64,000 nt of DNA from Massilia eurypsychrophila (GCF_002760655.1 NZ_PDOC01000001.1:62001-126000); one strand, 5' to 3'. Shown: positions 35,072 to 47,182, numbered from the stretch's first letter. Numbers and translations: made by a program. Notes: generated by a model not told the origin, from the sequence alone.

Positions 35072-36178
35072 ATGCACGTCGTCGTGCAATCAGATCGGCA
35101 CACCTTGGCCCACGCATACGTGACGTTTCGGATTCGCCTGGCGCGCCACGCGCTGGCCGACTTCATCGCCAGCTTCAAAAGCTCCGGCGAGATCGTCGTA
35201 CTGGTATTCGGCCAGGTACTGATCGGCCTGTTCGCGCTGATCGCGATGCCGCCGATGGCCGCCAGCGCCCTCCCCTTTTATCAATCGATTCCGCTGCTGT
35301 TCGCGCACGGCGTCGCCATGAGCGCGCCGCTGTTCCTGCTGCGCCGGCGCGTGCTGCCGCAGGACGTGGTGCACGCGATGCATCCATTGCCGATCCCGCG
35401 CCGCACAGCGCTGGCGGCCGATGCGCTGGTGGCCGCCATGTTGGCAGGACCGCTCGCGCTGGCATACGCGGTGTCCGCCGCGATCTGGATGCTCCAAGGC
35501 CCCGAATGGCTGCTTGCCGAACGCGCCTTGCCCGCGACCGCTTTCTCTTTCGCCGTCACCTGCGCCTTTTCGGGCGCGATGCTGAACCTGCGCGCGCGCG
35601 GCCCGCGTCCAAGCCCGCCGCCGCGCCGGCTCGCCGCTACCTCTTTCGGCGAACCGTGGCGTCCGCGCACCGTGTATCTCTGGCACCGCTTGTTCTGGCT
35701 GCCTTTCTGGCGCGGCGATAACGTCATCGGATGGCAGCAGTCGTTGCTGCTGCTTGGCGCAGTCGGCAGCGCGCTGGCATGGACGATGGCGCCGGCCGGC
35801 ATCCCGCGCGCAGTACTCGACCTGGCCACCAGCGCCGCACTAATTCTGCTGGCCGACCGCGGCGACAAAGCAGTGCGCGAACAGCTTGGCGTGGTGCGCC
35901 CGATTATGGCGGCCTGGCCGTTGCGGCGGCGCGCGCTGGAACTGGGCGCGCGCGCGTTCACGCTGGCACCGGTGCTGCTGGCGCTCACGCTGTTGTTCGG
36001 CGCCGGACTGGCCGTCGGCATCTGGGACCGGACGGCGGGACGTGTGTATCTCACGCTGGCCGTGGTGGCGCCCTTGCTGCTGGTGGCGATCCCCCGCTTC
36101 AACCCGCGCGCGCGGGTCGGACTGGTGGTCGCGTCGATCGTCATACTCACTGCGGTAGGAAGCGAAATATGGAACTGA
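35072..36178 (+). CDS. Integral membrane protein, putative ABC transporter permease
   Basis: 368 residues, not matched to a named family. About eight to ten hydrophobic segments lie between residues 40 and 365, separated by short Arg-rich loops. The gene overlaps the next gene, an ABC ATPase, by ten bases, which makes it the probable membrane partner of that ATPase. The Arg-rich loop RRRVLPQDVVHAMHPLPIPRR and the hydrophobic pattern resemble ABC-2-type permeases of unknown substrate. The ATG at 35072 is used; it begins 22 bp after the tRNA terminator. Confidence 0.78.
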   Translation: MHVVVQSDRHTLAHAYVTFRIRLARHALADFIASFKSSGEIVVLVFGQVLIGLFALIAMPPMAASALPFYQSIPLLFAHGVAMSAPLFLLRRRVLPQDVVHAMHPLPIPRRTALAADALVAAMLAGPLALAYAVSAAIWMLQGPEWLLAERALPATAFSFAVTCAFSGAMLNLRARGPRPSPPPRRLAATSFGEPWRPRTVYLWHRLFWLPFWRGDNVIGWQQSLLLLGAVGSALAWTMAPAGIPRAVLDLATSAALILLADRGDKAVREQLGVVRPIMAAWPLRRRALELGARAFTLAPVLLALTLLFGAGLAVGIWDRTAGRVYLTLAVVAPLLLVAIPRFNPRARVGLVVASIVILTAVGSEIWN

Positions 36179-36804
36179 AGGTGGAGGGACTGCGTTTTCA
36201 CTTCGACACGCGGCCGGTGTTTGCCGGCTTTTCGGTCGCGCTGGCGCCGGGCATCACCTGGCTGCGCGGAGCCAACGGCAAGGGCAAGACGACTTTGCTG
36301 AAGCTGCTGGCGGGCGCGCTGGCGCCGGCGGCCGGCAGTATCGCGATGAACGGCGTGGACAGCGCGCGGGCGCCGCTGGCATACCGGCTCTCCAGCTTCT
36401 ACTGCGGCGGCGAGAGCCCCGACCTGCCGTGGCTGACGGTGACGGAGTGGATCGACCTGCACCTGGCGCTGTATCCGGCCACGCGCGGGCAGGCGCTCAA
36501 GGCGCAGCTGGCGGCGTTCGGGATCATGGACGTGCTGTCGCAGGCGCTCACCACGCTGTCGCTGGGCCAGCACAAGAAGCTGCAGCTGGCGCTCGCGCTG
36601 GCGTTGCCGGTGACGCTGCTGTTGATCGACGAACCGTTTAACGGGTTGGACGCGGCCGGCATGGCCTATCTGCGCGAGGAGTTGGAACAGCGCGCGGCGG
36701 CCAGAGAAACGTGCATCGTGCTGACCAGCCACCTGGATCCGCAGCTAAGTGTGGCGTGCGTGCTTGATCTGGATACGTACGTCTGGCCAGGGGTCAGGAC
36801 TTGA
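36169..36804 (+). CDS. ABC transporter ATP-binding protein
   Basis: 211 residues, short for the family but complete. Walker A GANGKGKTT (about 31-39), a signature-like LSLGQHKKLQ in place of LSGGQ, Walker B LLLIDEPFNGLD and a switch histidine in VLTSHLDPQ. Such small ATPases pair with ABC-2-type permeases, some of them like the cytochrome-c maturation CcmA type; the neighbour just upstream is the likely permease. The substrate is unknown. Confidence 0.88.
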   Translation: MELKVEGLRFHFDTRPVFAGFSVALAPGITWLRGANGKGKTTLLKLLAGALAPAAGSIAMNGVDSARAPLAYRLSSFYCGGESPDLPWLTVTEWIDLHLALYPATRGQALKAQLAAFGIMDVLSQALTTLSLGQHKKLQLALALALPVTLLLIDEPFNGLDAAGMAYLREELEQRAAARETCIVLTSHLDPQLSVACVLDLDTYVWPGVRT

Positions 36805-36825
36805 GCTGGTCAGACCGCTAGAACC

Positions 36826-37731
36826 CTAATCCAGCGGCACCACGCGGTCGCCCTCGCCCGGCTTGCAGCCTTCGGCGATCGGCGTCCAGCCGCGGTGCAC
36901 GACAACCTGGCGGCCATCGTGGCATAGCTCGATGCGCTCGCTGCCGGCCACCCGCTCGCGCACAAACGCTTCCACCGTGGTCGGCAAGCTCACGCGCAGC
37001 AGCATGGCGTCGCGATCTTCCGCCGGATGGTCGTCAAGGTGCAGAAACGGCACGAAAGCTGCAGCCATCATCAGCAAGCGCGAACCGACTGCGATCGGCT
37101 CCGGCTCGTACTGCACCAGCCGCAGCCAGTCCTGCGCACGCGAGCGCAAACCGTCGCCGGCGGCCAGGTCACCCCACGCCACGGCCAGCATCTCCATCAC
37201 CCACTGGTTGCAGTTCTGGTAAAGCACGCTGAACGCATACGCATTCGCGCTGTAGTCGGCCGCCACCAGGTCGAGCACGCGCGGCGTATCGAGCGCGGCC
37301 TGACGCAACGTTGCGCCAGCAACGGCCGGCAGCCGCACGATCGACACGTAGCCAAGCGCGGGATTGTCGATGCCCATCGCGAAGCCGGCCACGCCCTGGT
37401 CGAAGATGCGCGGGCGCCGCTCGTCGCAAGCGTAGTACAGCTGGCGCGCCGACCAGACGCCGGCGCCATCGCGCGAGGCGACCGCGGTATGGGAGTAACG
37501 AATCTGAAAGCGCGACAGGTCAAGGCCGGAGCGGCTCACCAGTGCGGCGTCGCCGCCATCCTGGCCAAGCTCCTCGCGCACGACCGCGGCAAAGCGCAGC
37601 AGCTTGTCTTGCTGGCTGGCCGTCAGCGGCTGCGTACGGTCGCAAAACGCCGGCGACAATGTGCCGGAGGACGCCTGCGCGCCGCCGGCGGCAATCAAGC
37701 CTGCCAGCGCCAGCAGTGCGGCAAATTTCAC
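36826..37731 (-). CDS. DUF2145 family exported protein
   Basis: 301 residues with a signal peptide (about 1-20, ending AQA). The body matches the DUF2145 pattern (RYSHTAVASRDG, YYACDERRPRIFDQGVAGFAMG, YQNCNQWVMEML). A Cys and a His (SHTAV, NCNQW) could form a cysteine-peptidase-like pair as in NlpC/P60 relatives; this is a weak impression. The GTG start overlaps the stop of the preceding gene (GTGA), so both are translated together. Confidence 0.82.
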   Translation of the reverse strand: MKFAALLALAGLIAAGGAQASSGTLSPAFCDRTQPLTASQQDKLLRFAAVVREELGQDGGDAALVSRSGLDLSRFQIRYSHTAVASRDGAGVWSARQLYYACDERRPRIFDQGVAGFAMGIDNPALGYVSIVRLPAVAGATLRQAALDTPRVLDLVAADYSANAYAFSVLYQNCNQWVMEMLAVAWGDLAAGDGLRSRAQDWLRLVQYEPEPIAVGSRLLMMAAAFVPFLHLDDHPAEDRDAMLLRVSLPTTVEAFVRERVAGSERIELCHDGRQVVVHRGWTPIAEGCKPGEGDRVVPLD

Positions 37732-38180
37732 AACGCGACTTTGCGCGGCGCCAGTTCGTTGTAGATCTTGTCTTCGAGCACGAGGAAGAATGCCTGGCGC
37801 GTGTCGGCGCGGGCGAACTCGATGCCGTACGAACGGTTCTGCGCGTGGATCATGTCGCCGCGCGTCAGCCCCTGGGCGGCGAACACGGCCTGCGGCAGGT
37901 CGAGCACGATGCGCTGCTGCGGATCGCCCGCCTGCATGGCAACGCGGGTACTGCCGGCGCGCCCCGGGGTCTGGTCGATGTCGATGATCTGGTAGTTGCC
38001 GTCGGCACGGCGGTTGTCGCCGGTCGAACTGTTGCTCGATCCCTGGAACGAGTCGGACACGCTGCCGCTGGAGGCCGAACCGGCGGACGACGCCGACGAG
38101 GTGAAGCTGCCGCCGTGCGCATGCACGGCGACGCCGAGGGCGGCGGCGAGGAGGGCGCCGCGCAGGGTGTGAGACGTCAT
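37728..38180 (-). CDS. Small exported Ser/Gly-rich protein paired with DUF2145
   Basis: 150 residues. A signal peptide (MTSHTLRGALLAAALGVAVHA) is followed by a low-complexity Ser/Gly/Ala segment (residues 24-55), then a soluble domain of about 90 residues (NYQIIDIDQTPGRAGSTRVA, RQAFFLVLEDKIYNELAPRKV). It has no recognised family. The start of DUF2145 overlaps its stop by four bases, so the two form an operon and probably work together in the envelope. Confidence 0.8.
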   Translation of the reverse strand: MTSHTLRGALLAAALGVAVHAHGGSFTSSASSAGSASSGSVSDSFQGSSNSSTGDNRRADGNYQIIDIDQTPGRAGSTRVAMQAGDPQQRIVLDLPQAVFAAQGLTRGDMIHAQNRSYGIEFARADTRQAFFLVLEDKIYNELAPRKVAL

Positions 38181-38314
38181 GGAAAATCCTTGGTCGAAAT
38201 GGTGGGCGGCGCTAACTGCGCGTGAATACTGAAGAATATAACAGGCTGCGCGGCAGAGCGCGACCCTCAGCGGCCAATCGGCGCGCCGCCGCTGTGGCAT
38301 CGGCGCCGCATCGG

Positions 38315-39484
38315 TCAGCAGGCTACGTGCAGGCTTGGCGCGCCGATCTCCACGCGGTCGCGCCCGGCGCTTTTGGCCGCGTACAGCGCGTGATCGGCGC
38401 GCGCCAGCGCCGAGTTGATATGCTCGTTGGGGCCGATCACCACCACGCCGATGCTCACCGTCATCGTGTACTGGTTGCCGCTGGTGGGCAGCACGGCCGC
38501 CGACACCGCGCTGCGCAGCCGCTCTGCGGCCTGCTTGGCGCCTTCGAGGTCGGTGCCCGGCAGCACCAGCGCAAATTCCTCGCCACCGAGCCGGCCCATG
38601 ATGTCGTGCTCGCGCAAGGCAGTGCGGGCGGTGTCGGCGAACACGCACAGCGCTTCGTCGCCGGTGGCATGGCCGAAGCGGTCGTTGAGCTTCTTGAAGT
38701 GGTCGATGTCGATCATCATCAGCGAGATCGGGCTGCGCAGGCGTGCCGCCAGCAGGCGCGCGCTGTCGGTACGCTCGAAGAAGGCGCGGCGGTTCACCAG
38801 GCCCGTCAGGCTGTCGGTGGTGGCCAGCAGCGCCATCGTGCGGTCGTCGTCCTCCTTGCACAGCAGCAGGAAGCCGAAGCTGTTGACGATCATCAGCAGG
38901 AAACCGGCGACGAACGTCATGCTGTTGACCAACCCCGGCGTGAACATCGTCATCTGGCCTTGCACCATGCCGGTGTAGCCGCGCAGGCTGATGGCGCAGA
39001 AGAAGATCAGGTCGTTGACACCGATCAAGCGTCGCAACAGCGAATAGCTCTTGTCGGGACGCAACAGAATCCACGCCATGGCGCCGGTGTAGAGCGCGAT
39101 GATGATCGACATCAGCACCATCGCCTGGTTGCTCGACGCCCCACCGTAGCGGGCGCTATGAAAGATCAACATCGCCAGCAGCGTGCACGGCACCAGCACC
39201 GGCTTCCAGCCAGCGAAGCGGAAGAAAATGCAATACGCGGCCAGTTCGAGGGCGGTGCCGACTATCATGGCGGTATTGGCGAACAGCGGCACGACAAAGT
39301 AAGGCAGGTCGGGATACAGCCAGCCGAGCAAGTGGGCGCAACCGAGCACCACCTTGGCCCAGGCCCACACGCGCAGCGCCGGGGGCATGGGGGCCGAACG
39401 CGCATAGCCAGCCACCAGCATGGCGAAGCCAATATTGCCGATGGCGAGCACCAGCATAAAGGTCCTGATATCGATCACTGCCAT
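38315..39484 (-). CDS. Membrane-bound diguanylate cyclase (GGDEF)
   Basis: 389 residues. Six or seven hydrophobic helices fill residues 1-205; a GGDEF domain follows (about 225-380) with LGGEEF at 300-304 and an upstream REHD inhibitory motif, so it should be an active, product-inhibited c-di-GMP synthase sensing from the inner membrane. The start at 39484 has a GAGGA site; 21 more residues upstream are open but unlikely. No EAL domain. Confidence 0.92.
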   Translation of the reverse strand: MAVIDIRTFMLVLAIGNIGFAMLVAGYARSAPMPPALRVWAWAKVVLGCAHLLGWLYPDLPYFVVPLFANTAMIVGTALELAAYCIFFRFAGWKPVLVPCTLLAMLIFHSARYGGASSNQAMVLMSIIIALYTGAMAWILLRPDKSYSLLRRLIGVNDLIFFCAISLRGYTGMVQGQMTMFTPGLVNSMTFVAGFLLMIVNSFGFLLLCKEDDDRTMALLATTDSLTGLVNRRAFFERTDSARLLAARLRSPISLMMIDIDHFKKLNDRFGHATGDEALCVFADTARTALREHDIMGRLGGEEFALVLPGTDLEGAKQAAERLRSAVSAAVLPTSGNQYTMTVSIGVVVIGPNEHINSALARADHALYAAKSAGRDRVEIGAPSLHVAC

Positions 39485-39733
39485 TCCTCGTGGGTGGGGC
39501 GAGCCTGTTGCTAATTTTTTGGCAACAACGGGGCCGTTGGACTGCACGAATCGTGGGTGCGATCCGACGCTGAGACAGATGCATAAATCATACCATGTGT
39601 TTCCGTAAAGAACTATATCACACGGAATTTGGAAGGGGTGTTTTGATTTAGTGCGGGAATTCTAATTTTGACCCGGGTCACGGCGAAAACGGCATATCGC
39701 GCGCCGGGCGTTGCACCCGGCGCGAGTTGGCAC

Positions 39734-42022
<2,289 letters not shown>

Positions 42023-42124
42023 TGGGCAGCATTGTACCGGAAAACGCCGGTGAAAGCCGCGAGGCAGGCAGTTTCCCTTGCCAACCTGTGAACAAAAACG
42101 CTTATTTTTCAATAACTTGCGGGT

Positions 42125-42154
42125 CCGGGGTCTGACCCCGGAGGGTCAGCCCCC
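42125..42154. repeat. GGGTC(A/T)GACCC hairpin repeat, copy 8
   Basis: CCGGGGTCTGACCCCGG at 42125-42141 (core 42128-42138), a 17-bp palindrome with a single central base, followed by a degenerate half (GGGTCAGCCCCC). It lies between ygiQ-like and DUF4404 genes on the same strand. Confidence 0.85.
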
Positions 42155-42173
42155 GGTTTTGACGGTGGCCCGA

Positions 42174-42476
42174 CTAGATGCCCATGTTGGCCAGGATGGT
42201 GCCCAGCTCGCGCAGCGCCGGCTCCAGGCGCGGGTGCTTGGCGGCGAACTTGGCGGTGATTTCCTGCGAGCGCTCGGCCAGGCCGTAGGTCGTGGTTTCT
42301 TCCTCAGCTTCGACGCCGGCGTCTTCGGCCATGCGGCGATCGAGCAAGGTCTTGATGTCGCCGTCCAGCTGGCGCAGCAAGTCTTTCAGTTCCGCATCCA
42401 CCTCGCCCGTGCTGGCCAGGTCGGCGTGCAGGGTCTTCAGATGCTGCTTCAGGTTCGATGCGTTTTCGTTCAACAT
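42174..42476 (-). CDS. DUF4404 family protein
   Basis: 100 residues, predicted mostly helical (HLKTLHADLASTGEVDAELKDLLRQLDGDIKTLLDRR...). It matches the small DUF4404 family of beta- and gammaproteobacteria, which has no known function; no signal peptide. It starts 12 bp after the VF530 gene on the same strand, so the two form a probable operon. Confidence 0.85.
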   Translation of the reverse strand: MLNENASNLKQHLKTLHADLASTGEVDAELKDLLRQLDGDIKTLLDRRMAEDAGVEAEEETTTYGLAERSQEITAKFAAKHPRLEPALRELGTILANMGI

Positions 42477-42488
42477 GGTCGTCTCGCT

Positions 42489-42701
42489 TTATGGGGTGAA
42501 CTGCGTCTGCAGGTATAACTCTTCGACCTTGGTGCGGGCCCACGGCGTCTTGCGCAGAAACTTCAGGCTCGACTTGATGCTCGGGTCGCTGACGAAGCAG
42601 TTGATGTCGATGCGCTTGCCGAGCTGGTCCCAGCCGTAGTGGTCGACCAGGCGCGTCAGGATTGCTTCTAAGGTGATGCCGTGTAATTCCTGAACACTCA
42701 T
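42489..42701 (-). CDS. VF530 family (DUF2132) DNA-binding-like protein
   Basis: 70 residues matching the VF530 family: [31 protein letters not shown], then [18 protein letters not shown]. Small basic helical protein thought to bind DNA, function unknown. It is the first gene of a short operon with the DUF4404 gene. Confidence 0.9.
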   Translation of the reverse strand: MSVQELHGITLEAILTRLVDHYGWDQLGKRIDINCFVSDPSIKSSLKFLRKTPWARTKVEELYLQTQFTP

Positions 42702-42817
42702 TGCGGCGGAGTTTCCTTGGGTTGTTGTGAGAAAGTATATACCGAAGCAGCAGCCAACTGGTGTTCACAAAGATGGGGTCCCCGCCTGCGCCAGGCCCCC
42801 ATTTCGCGCAAACCGAA

Positions 42818-44953
42818 TCAGTTCGCCGTCAGCCCGCGCTTTTCGAGCAGCGGCTCGATCTTCGCTTCGCGGCCGCGGAAGCCGCGGTACATTTCCATCG
42901 CATCCATCGTGCCGCCGCGCGCGAGCAGCTTCTTGCGGAAGTGGTCGCCATTCTTGCGCGTCAGCCCGCCGTTTTCCTTGAACCATTCGACGGTGTCGGC
43001 GTCGAGCTTCTCGGCCCACAGGTAGCCGTAGTAGCCGGCCGAGTAGCCGCCGGAGAACACGTGCGAGAAATAGGTGCTGCGGTAGCGCGTCGGCACCGGC
43101 CCGAAATCGACGCCGGCTTCCTTCAGCGCGGCCGCTTCGAACGCGAGCACGTCCGTCGGCACCTGGTTCACGCCGACCTGGTGCCAGCGCTGGTCAAGGA
43201 TCGACGCGGCCAGGTACTCGGTGGTGCGGAAGCCTTCGTTGAACTTCTTGGCTGCCAGCACCTTGTCGAGCAGTTCCTGCGGCATCGGCGCGCCGGTCTG
43301 GTAATGCTTGGCGTAGTTGCGCAGCACTTCCGGCCACACCGCCCACATTTCGTTGACCTGCGACGGGAACTCGACGAAGTCGCGCGGCACGCGGGTGCCG
43401 GAGAAGCGCGGATACTTCACGTCGGAAAACATGCCGTGCAGCGCGTGGCCGAATTCGTGGAACAAGGTGCGCAGCTCGTCATACGTCAGCAAGGTCGGCT
43501 CGCCGGCGCTCGGCTTCGGAATGTTGAGGTGGTTGCCGATCACCGGATGGGTGCCCAGCAGGCGCGACTGGCCGACGTAGGCATTCATCCACGCGCCGCC
43601 GCGCTTGTTGCCGCGCGCGTACATGTCGGCAATGAAAATGGCGAGCTGCTTGCCGTTGGCATCGAACACGTCGAACACGCGCACGTCCGGATCGTACACC
43701 GGCAGGTCCTTGCGCTCCTTGAACGACAGGCCGTACAGCTTGCCGGCGGCGAAGAACACGCCGTCGGTCAGCACGCTGTTGAGTTCGAAGTACGGGCGCA
43801 GCTGCGCCTCGTCGAAGTTGAAGCGCGCCGCGCGCACCTTGTCGCTGTAGAACGACCAGTCCTGGGCGGCGACCTGGAAGCCGCCCTTGTCGGCATCGAT
43901 CACCTTCTGGATCTCGGCCGCTTCCTTGCGCGCGTTGGCCACCGCCGGCTTGGCGAATTCGCCGAGCAGCTTGTTGACGGCGCCGGTGTCGCGCGCGGTC
44001 TGGTCTTCCAGCACGTAGGCGGCGTGGCTCGGGTAGCCGAGCAGCGCAGCGCGTTGGGCGCGCAGCGTGGCCAGCTTGACGATGATGGCGCGGTTGTCGA
44101 AATCGCCGCCCTTGCTGCCGCGGCCGAGCGATGCTTCGAGCAGGCGCTGGCGCGTGGTGCGGTTGGTCAACACGGCCAACGATGCCTGGCCGCTGGTGTT
44201 GACGACTGGCACGACGAACTTGCCGGCGAGGCCGCGCTTGGCCGCTTCGGCGGCCGCGGCGTCGATCGCCTTTTCGGTCATGCCGGCCAGTTCGGCGCGG
44301 GTGTCGACCACCAGCGCGGACGCGTTCGCTTCCTTCAGCACGTTCTGGCTGAACGTTGTCTGCAGGCTAGCCAGTTCGGCGTTGAACGCCTTCAGCTTGT
44401 CCTTGTCGGCGGCCGACAGGCGCGCGCCGGCACGGACGAAGTCGGTGTTGTAGCGCTCCAGCAGGTGCAGCGACTCGGCGTCGAGGCCCAGCTTGGCGCG
44501 CTTGTCGTGCAGCGTCTTGATGCGCGCGAACAGCTTCGGGTTCAGGCGGATGGCGTCGCTGTGGGCGGCCTGTTTCGGCGCCAGGTCGCGGTCGAGCGCC
44601 TGCATCGTCTCGTTGGTGTTGGCGCCGGACAGGTTGCCGAACACGCTGCTCACGCGCGACAGCAACTGGCCGGAACGCTCCATCGCAACAATCGTGTTTT
44701 CAAACGTGGCCGGCTTTGGATTGTTGGCGATCGCGGCGATTTCCAGTGCATGGACGCGCATGCCTTCGGCGAAGGCCGGGGCGAAGTCTGCGTTCTTGAT
44801 CTTGTCGAAGGCGGGATACTGGAATGGCAGCGGGCTTTGCTTGGCGAACGGGTTGCTGGCGTCAAAGGCGGCAACGGGGGCGGCTGCGGGGGCGGCGACG
44901 GCGAAAGGTGTTGCCAGTGCGGTAGCGATCAGCAGGAGTTGTGGTCGGGTCAT
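42818..44953 (-). CDS. M3 family zinc metallopeptidase, exported (Dcp-like)
   Basis: 711 residues. A signal peptide (about 1-20, ending VAA) suggests a periplasmic enzyme. The zinc site HEFGHALH has the two histidines at 499 and 503, and the third ligand, a Glu, lies about 28 residues later (DFVEFPSQVNE). The whole length follows the peptidyl-dipeptidase Dcp pattern. It should release dipeptides from C-termini of short peptides. It lies 93 bp after a paralogue of identical length and the same HEFGHALH position, so this is a tandem duplication. Confidence 0.93.
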   Translation of the reverse strand: MTRPQLLLIATALATPFAVAAPAAAPVAAFDASNPFAKQSPLPFQYPAFDKIKNADFAPAFAEGMRVHALEIAAIANNPKPATFENTIVAMERSGQLLSRVSSVFGNLSGANTNETMQALDRDLAPKQAAHSDAIRLNPKLFARIKTLHDKRAKLGLDAESLHLLERYNTDFVRAGARLSAADKDKLKAFNAELASLQTTFSQNVLKEANASALVVDTRAELAGMTEKAIDAAAAEAAKRGLAGKFVVPVVNTSGQASLAVLTNRTTRQRLLEASLGRGSKGGDFDNRAIIVKLATLRAQRAALLGYPSHAAYVLEDQTARDTGAVNKLLGEFAKPAVANARKEAAEIQKVIDADKGGFQVAAQDWSFYSDKVRAARFNFDEAQLRPYFELNSVLTDGVFFAAGKLYGLSFKERKDLPVYDPDVRVFDVFDANGKQLAIFIADMYARGNKRGGAWMNAYVGQSRLLGTHPVIGNHLNIPKPSAGEPTLLTYDELRTLFHEFGHALHGMFSDVKYPRFSGTRVPRDFVEFPSQVNEMWAVWPEVLRNYAKHYQTGAPMPQELLDKVLAAKKFNEGFRTTEYLAASILDQRWHQVGVNQVPTDVLAFEAAALKEAGVDFGPVPTRYRSTYFSHVFSGGYSAGYYGYLWAEKLDADTVEWFKENGGLTRKNGDHFRKKLLARGGTMDAMEMYRGFRGREAKIEPLLEKRGLTAN

Positions 44954-45046
44954 GGTTTTTTCTTGGCTAATTTGGTGTGGTAGGCCCCCCCTGCGCGGGA
45001 ACGACTCCTCGCGCGGGCGGGGGCCCCATTCTGTTGCTTAGTGTGT

Positions 45047-47182
45047 TTACTGGGCCGTCAGGCCGCGGCGCTCGAGCAGCGGCCCTATCTTCGCATCGCG
45101 ACCGCGGAACGAGTGGAACATGTCCATCGCATCCATCGTGCCGCCGCGCGACAGCAGCGTCTTGCGGAAGTGGTCGCCGTTCTTGCGCGTCAGGCCGCCG
45201 TTTTCCTTGAACCACTCGACCGTGTCGGCGTCGAGCTTTTCGCTCCACAGGTAGGCGTAGTACCCGGCCGAATAGCCGCCGGAGAAACTGTGCGAGAAGT
45301 ACGTCGTGCGGTAGCGCGGCGGCACCGGCGCGAAGTCGATGCCGGCTTCCTTCAGCGCGGCCGCTTCAAAGCTGAGCACGTCGGTCGGCACCTGCGCCGG
45401 CGTCAGCTGGTGCCAGCGCTGGTCGATCAGCGAAGCGGCCAGGTACTCGGTCGTCATGAAGCCCTGGTTGAATTTCTTCGCGGCGACGACCTTGTCGAGC
45501 AACTCCTTCGGCATCGGCGCGCCGGTCTTGTAGTGGCGGGCGTAGTTGGCCAGCACTTCCGGCCACAGCGCCCACATTTCGTTGACCTGCGACGGATACT
45601 CGACGAAGTCGCGCGGCACGTTGGTGCCGGAAAAGCGCGGGTACTTCACGTTCGAGAACATGCCGTGCAGCGCGTGGCCGAACTCGTGGAAGGTGGTCTT
45701 GACTTCATCGTAGGTCAGCAAAGTCGGTTCGCCCGCCGGCGGCTTCGGAATGTTGAGGTGATTGGCCACCACCGAGCGCGTGCCCATCAGGCCCGACTGC
45801 GACACGTATTCGTTCATCCACGCGCCGCCCTGCTTGTTGCTGCGCGCGTACATGTCGGCCAGGAAAATAGCCAGCTGCTTGCCGTTCGCATCGAACACAT
45901 CGAACACGCGTACGTCCGGGTTGTACACCGGCAGGTCCTTGCGCTCCTTGAAGGTCAGGCCGTACAGCTTGCCTGCGGCGAAGAAGACGCCCTTCTCGAG
46001 CACATTGTTCAGCTCGAAATAAGGTTTCAGCTGGTTCTCGTCGAAGTTGAACTGCGCCGCGCGCACCTTGTCGGTGTACAGGTCCCAGTCCGCCGCCGAA
46101 ATCTGGAAGGTGCCCTTGTCGGCAGCGATCATCTTCTGGATTTCGGACGCTTCCTTGCGGGCATTGGTGACGGCCGGCTTGGCCAGCTCGGCCAGCAGCT
46201 TGTTGACCGCGCCGGTGGTCTTGGCGGTCTGGTCTTCGAGCGAATAGGCGGCGTAGTTCGGATAGCCGAGCAGGGCCGCGCGTTCAGCGCGCAGCTTGGC
46301 CAGGCGGGTGACGACAGTGCGGTTGTCGAACTCGCCGCCGCGGCTGCCGCGCGCCATCGACGCCGCCATCAGGCGCTCGCGCACCGCGCGGTTGGTCAGC
46401 AGCGCGGTTGGCGGCTGGCCGGTGGTGTTGATCAGCGCGACGACAAACTTGCCGTCCATGCCGCGCTTTTTCGCTTCGGCCGCGGCGGCGTCGATGGCCG
46501 CCTCCGACATGCCGGCCAGCTCGGCGCGGGTGTCGACGACCAGCGCCGACGCATTGATTTCTTTCAGCACGTTTTGGGTGAACGTCGTCTGCAAGGTGGC
46601 GATTTCGCCGTTGAACGCTTTAAGCTTGATCTTGTCGGCAGCGGAGAGCTTGGCGCCGGCGCGGACGAAGTCCTTGTTGTAGCGTTCCAGCAGGTAGGCC
46701 GATTCGGCATCGAGGCCGAGCTTGGCGCGCTTGTCGTACAGCGACTTGACGCGCTGATACAGCTTGGGATTGAGGAAGATGGCGTCGTTGTGCGCGGCCA
46801 GCTTCGGCGACATTTCACGGTCGATCTCGTCGAGCTTGTCGTTGGTGTTGGCGCCCTGCAGGTTGGCGAACGTCGCCGCCACGCGCGTGAGCAACTGGCC
46901 CGAACGCTCCATCGCGACGATCGTGTTGTCGAACGTTGCCGGCTTCGGATTGTTGGCGATGCCGTCGATCTCGCGCAGTTGCTCGCGCATGCCCGCGGCG
47001 TAGGCCGGCAAGAAATGCTCGTCCTTGATCTTGTCGAAGGCCGGGTAATGGAACGGCAACGTGCTCAGTTTGGCAAACGGGTTCGACGCTTCCAGCGCGG
47101 CCACAGGGGCGGCCGGCGCGGCAAACACGGGTTGGATGAAGGCGAGACTGGCGGCAACGATCAGCAGGTGTGGACGGTTCAT
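45047..47182 (-). CDS. M3 family zinc metallopeptidase, exported (paralogue of the next gene)
   Basis: 711 residues from the ATG at 47182. The signal peptide ends at FAA; HEFGHALH is at residues 499-506, exactly as in the neighbour. The two proteins agree almost throughout, including SGGYSAGYY and WFKENGGLTRKNGDHFRK, but differ in many scattered positions, so the duplication is not very recent. Either could have a changed cleavage preference. The upstream extension to 47233 is not used because it lacks signal-peptide character. Confidence 0.93.
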   Translation of the reverse strand: MNRPHLLIVAASLAFIQPVFAAPAAPVAALEASNPFAKLSTLPFHYPAFDKIKDEHFLPAYAAGMREQLREIDGIANNPKPATFDNTIVAMERSGQLLTRVAATFANLQGANTNDKLDEIDREMSPKLAAHNDAIFLNPKLYQRVKSLYDKRAKLGLDAESAYLLERYNKDFVRAGAKLSAADKIKLKAFNGEIATLQTTFTQNVLKEINASALVVDTRAELAGMSEAAIDAAAAEAKKRGMDGKFVVALINTTGQPPTALLTNRAVRERLMAASMARGSRGGEFDNRTVVTRLAKLRAERAALLGYPNYAAYSLEDQTAKTTGAVNKLLAELAKPAVTNARKEASEIQKMIAADKGTFQISAADWDLYTDKVRAAQFNFDENQLKPYFELNNVLEKGVFFAAGKLYGLTFKERKDLPVYNPDVRVFDVFDANGKQLAIFLADMYARSNKQGGAWMNEYVSQSGLMGTRSVVANHLNIPKPPAGEPTLLTYDEVKTTFHEFGHALHGMFSNVKYPRFSGTNVPRDFVEYPSQVNEMWALWPEVLANYARHYKTGAPMPKELLDKVVAAKKFNQGFMTTEYLAASLIDQRWHQLTPAQVPTDVLSFEAAALKEAGIDFAPVPPRYRTTYFSHSFSGGYSAGYYAYLWSEKLDADTVEWFKENGGLTRKNGDHFRKTLLSRGGTMDAMDMFHSFRGRDAKIGPLLERRGLTAQ

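Noticed and set aside
34924-35178. Minus-strand open frame across tRNA-Asp (contains ERTGLEPATPDVTGRYSNQ)
   Set aside because: This peptide is a well-known false call from the antisense strand of tRNA-Asp genes.
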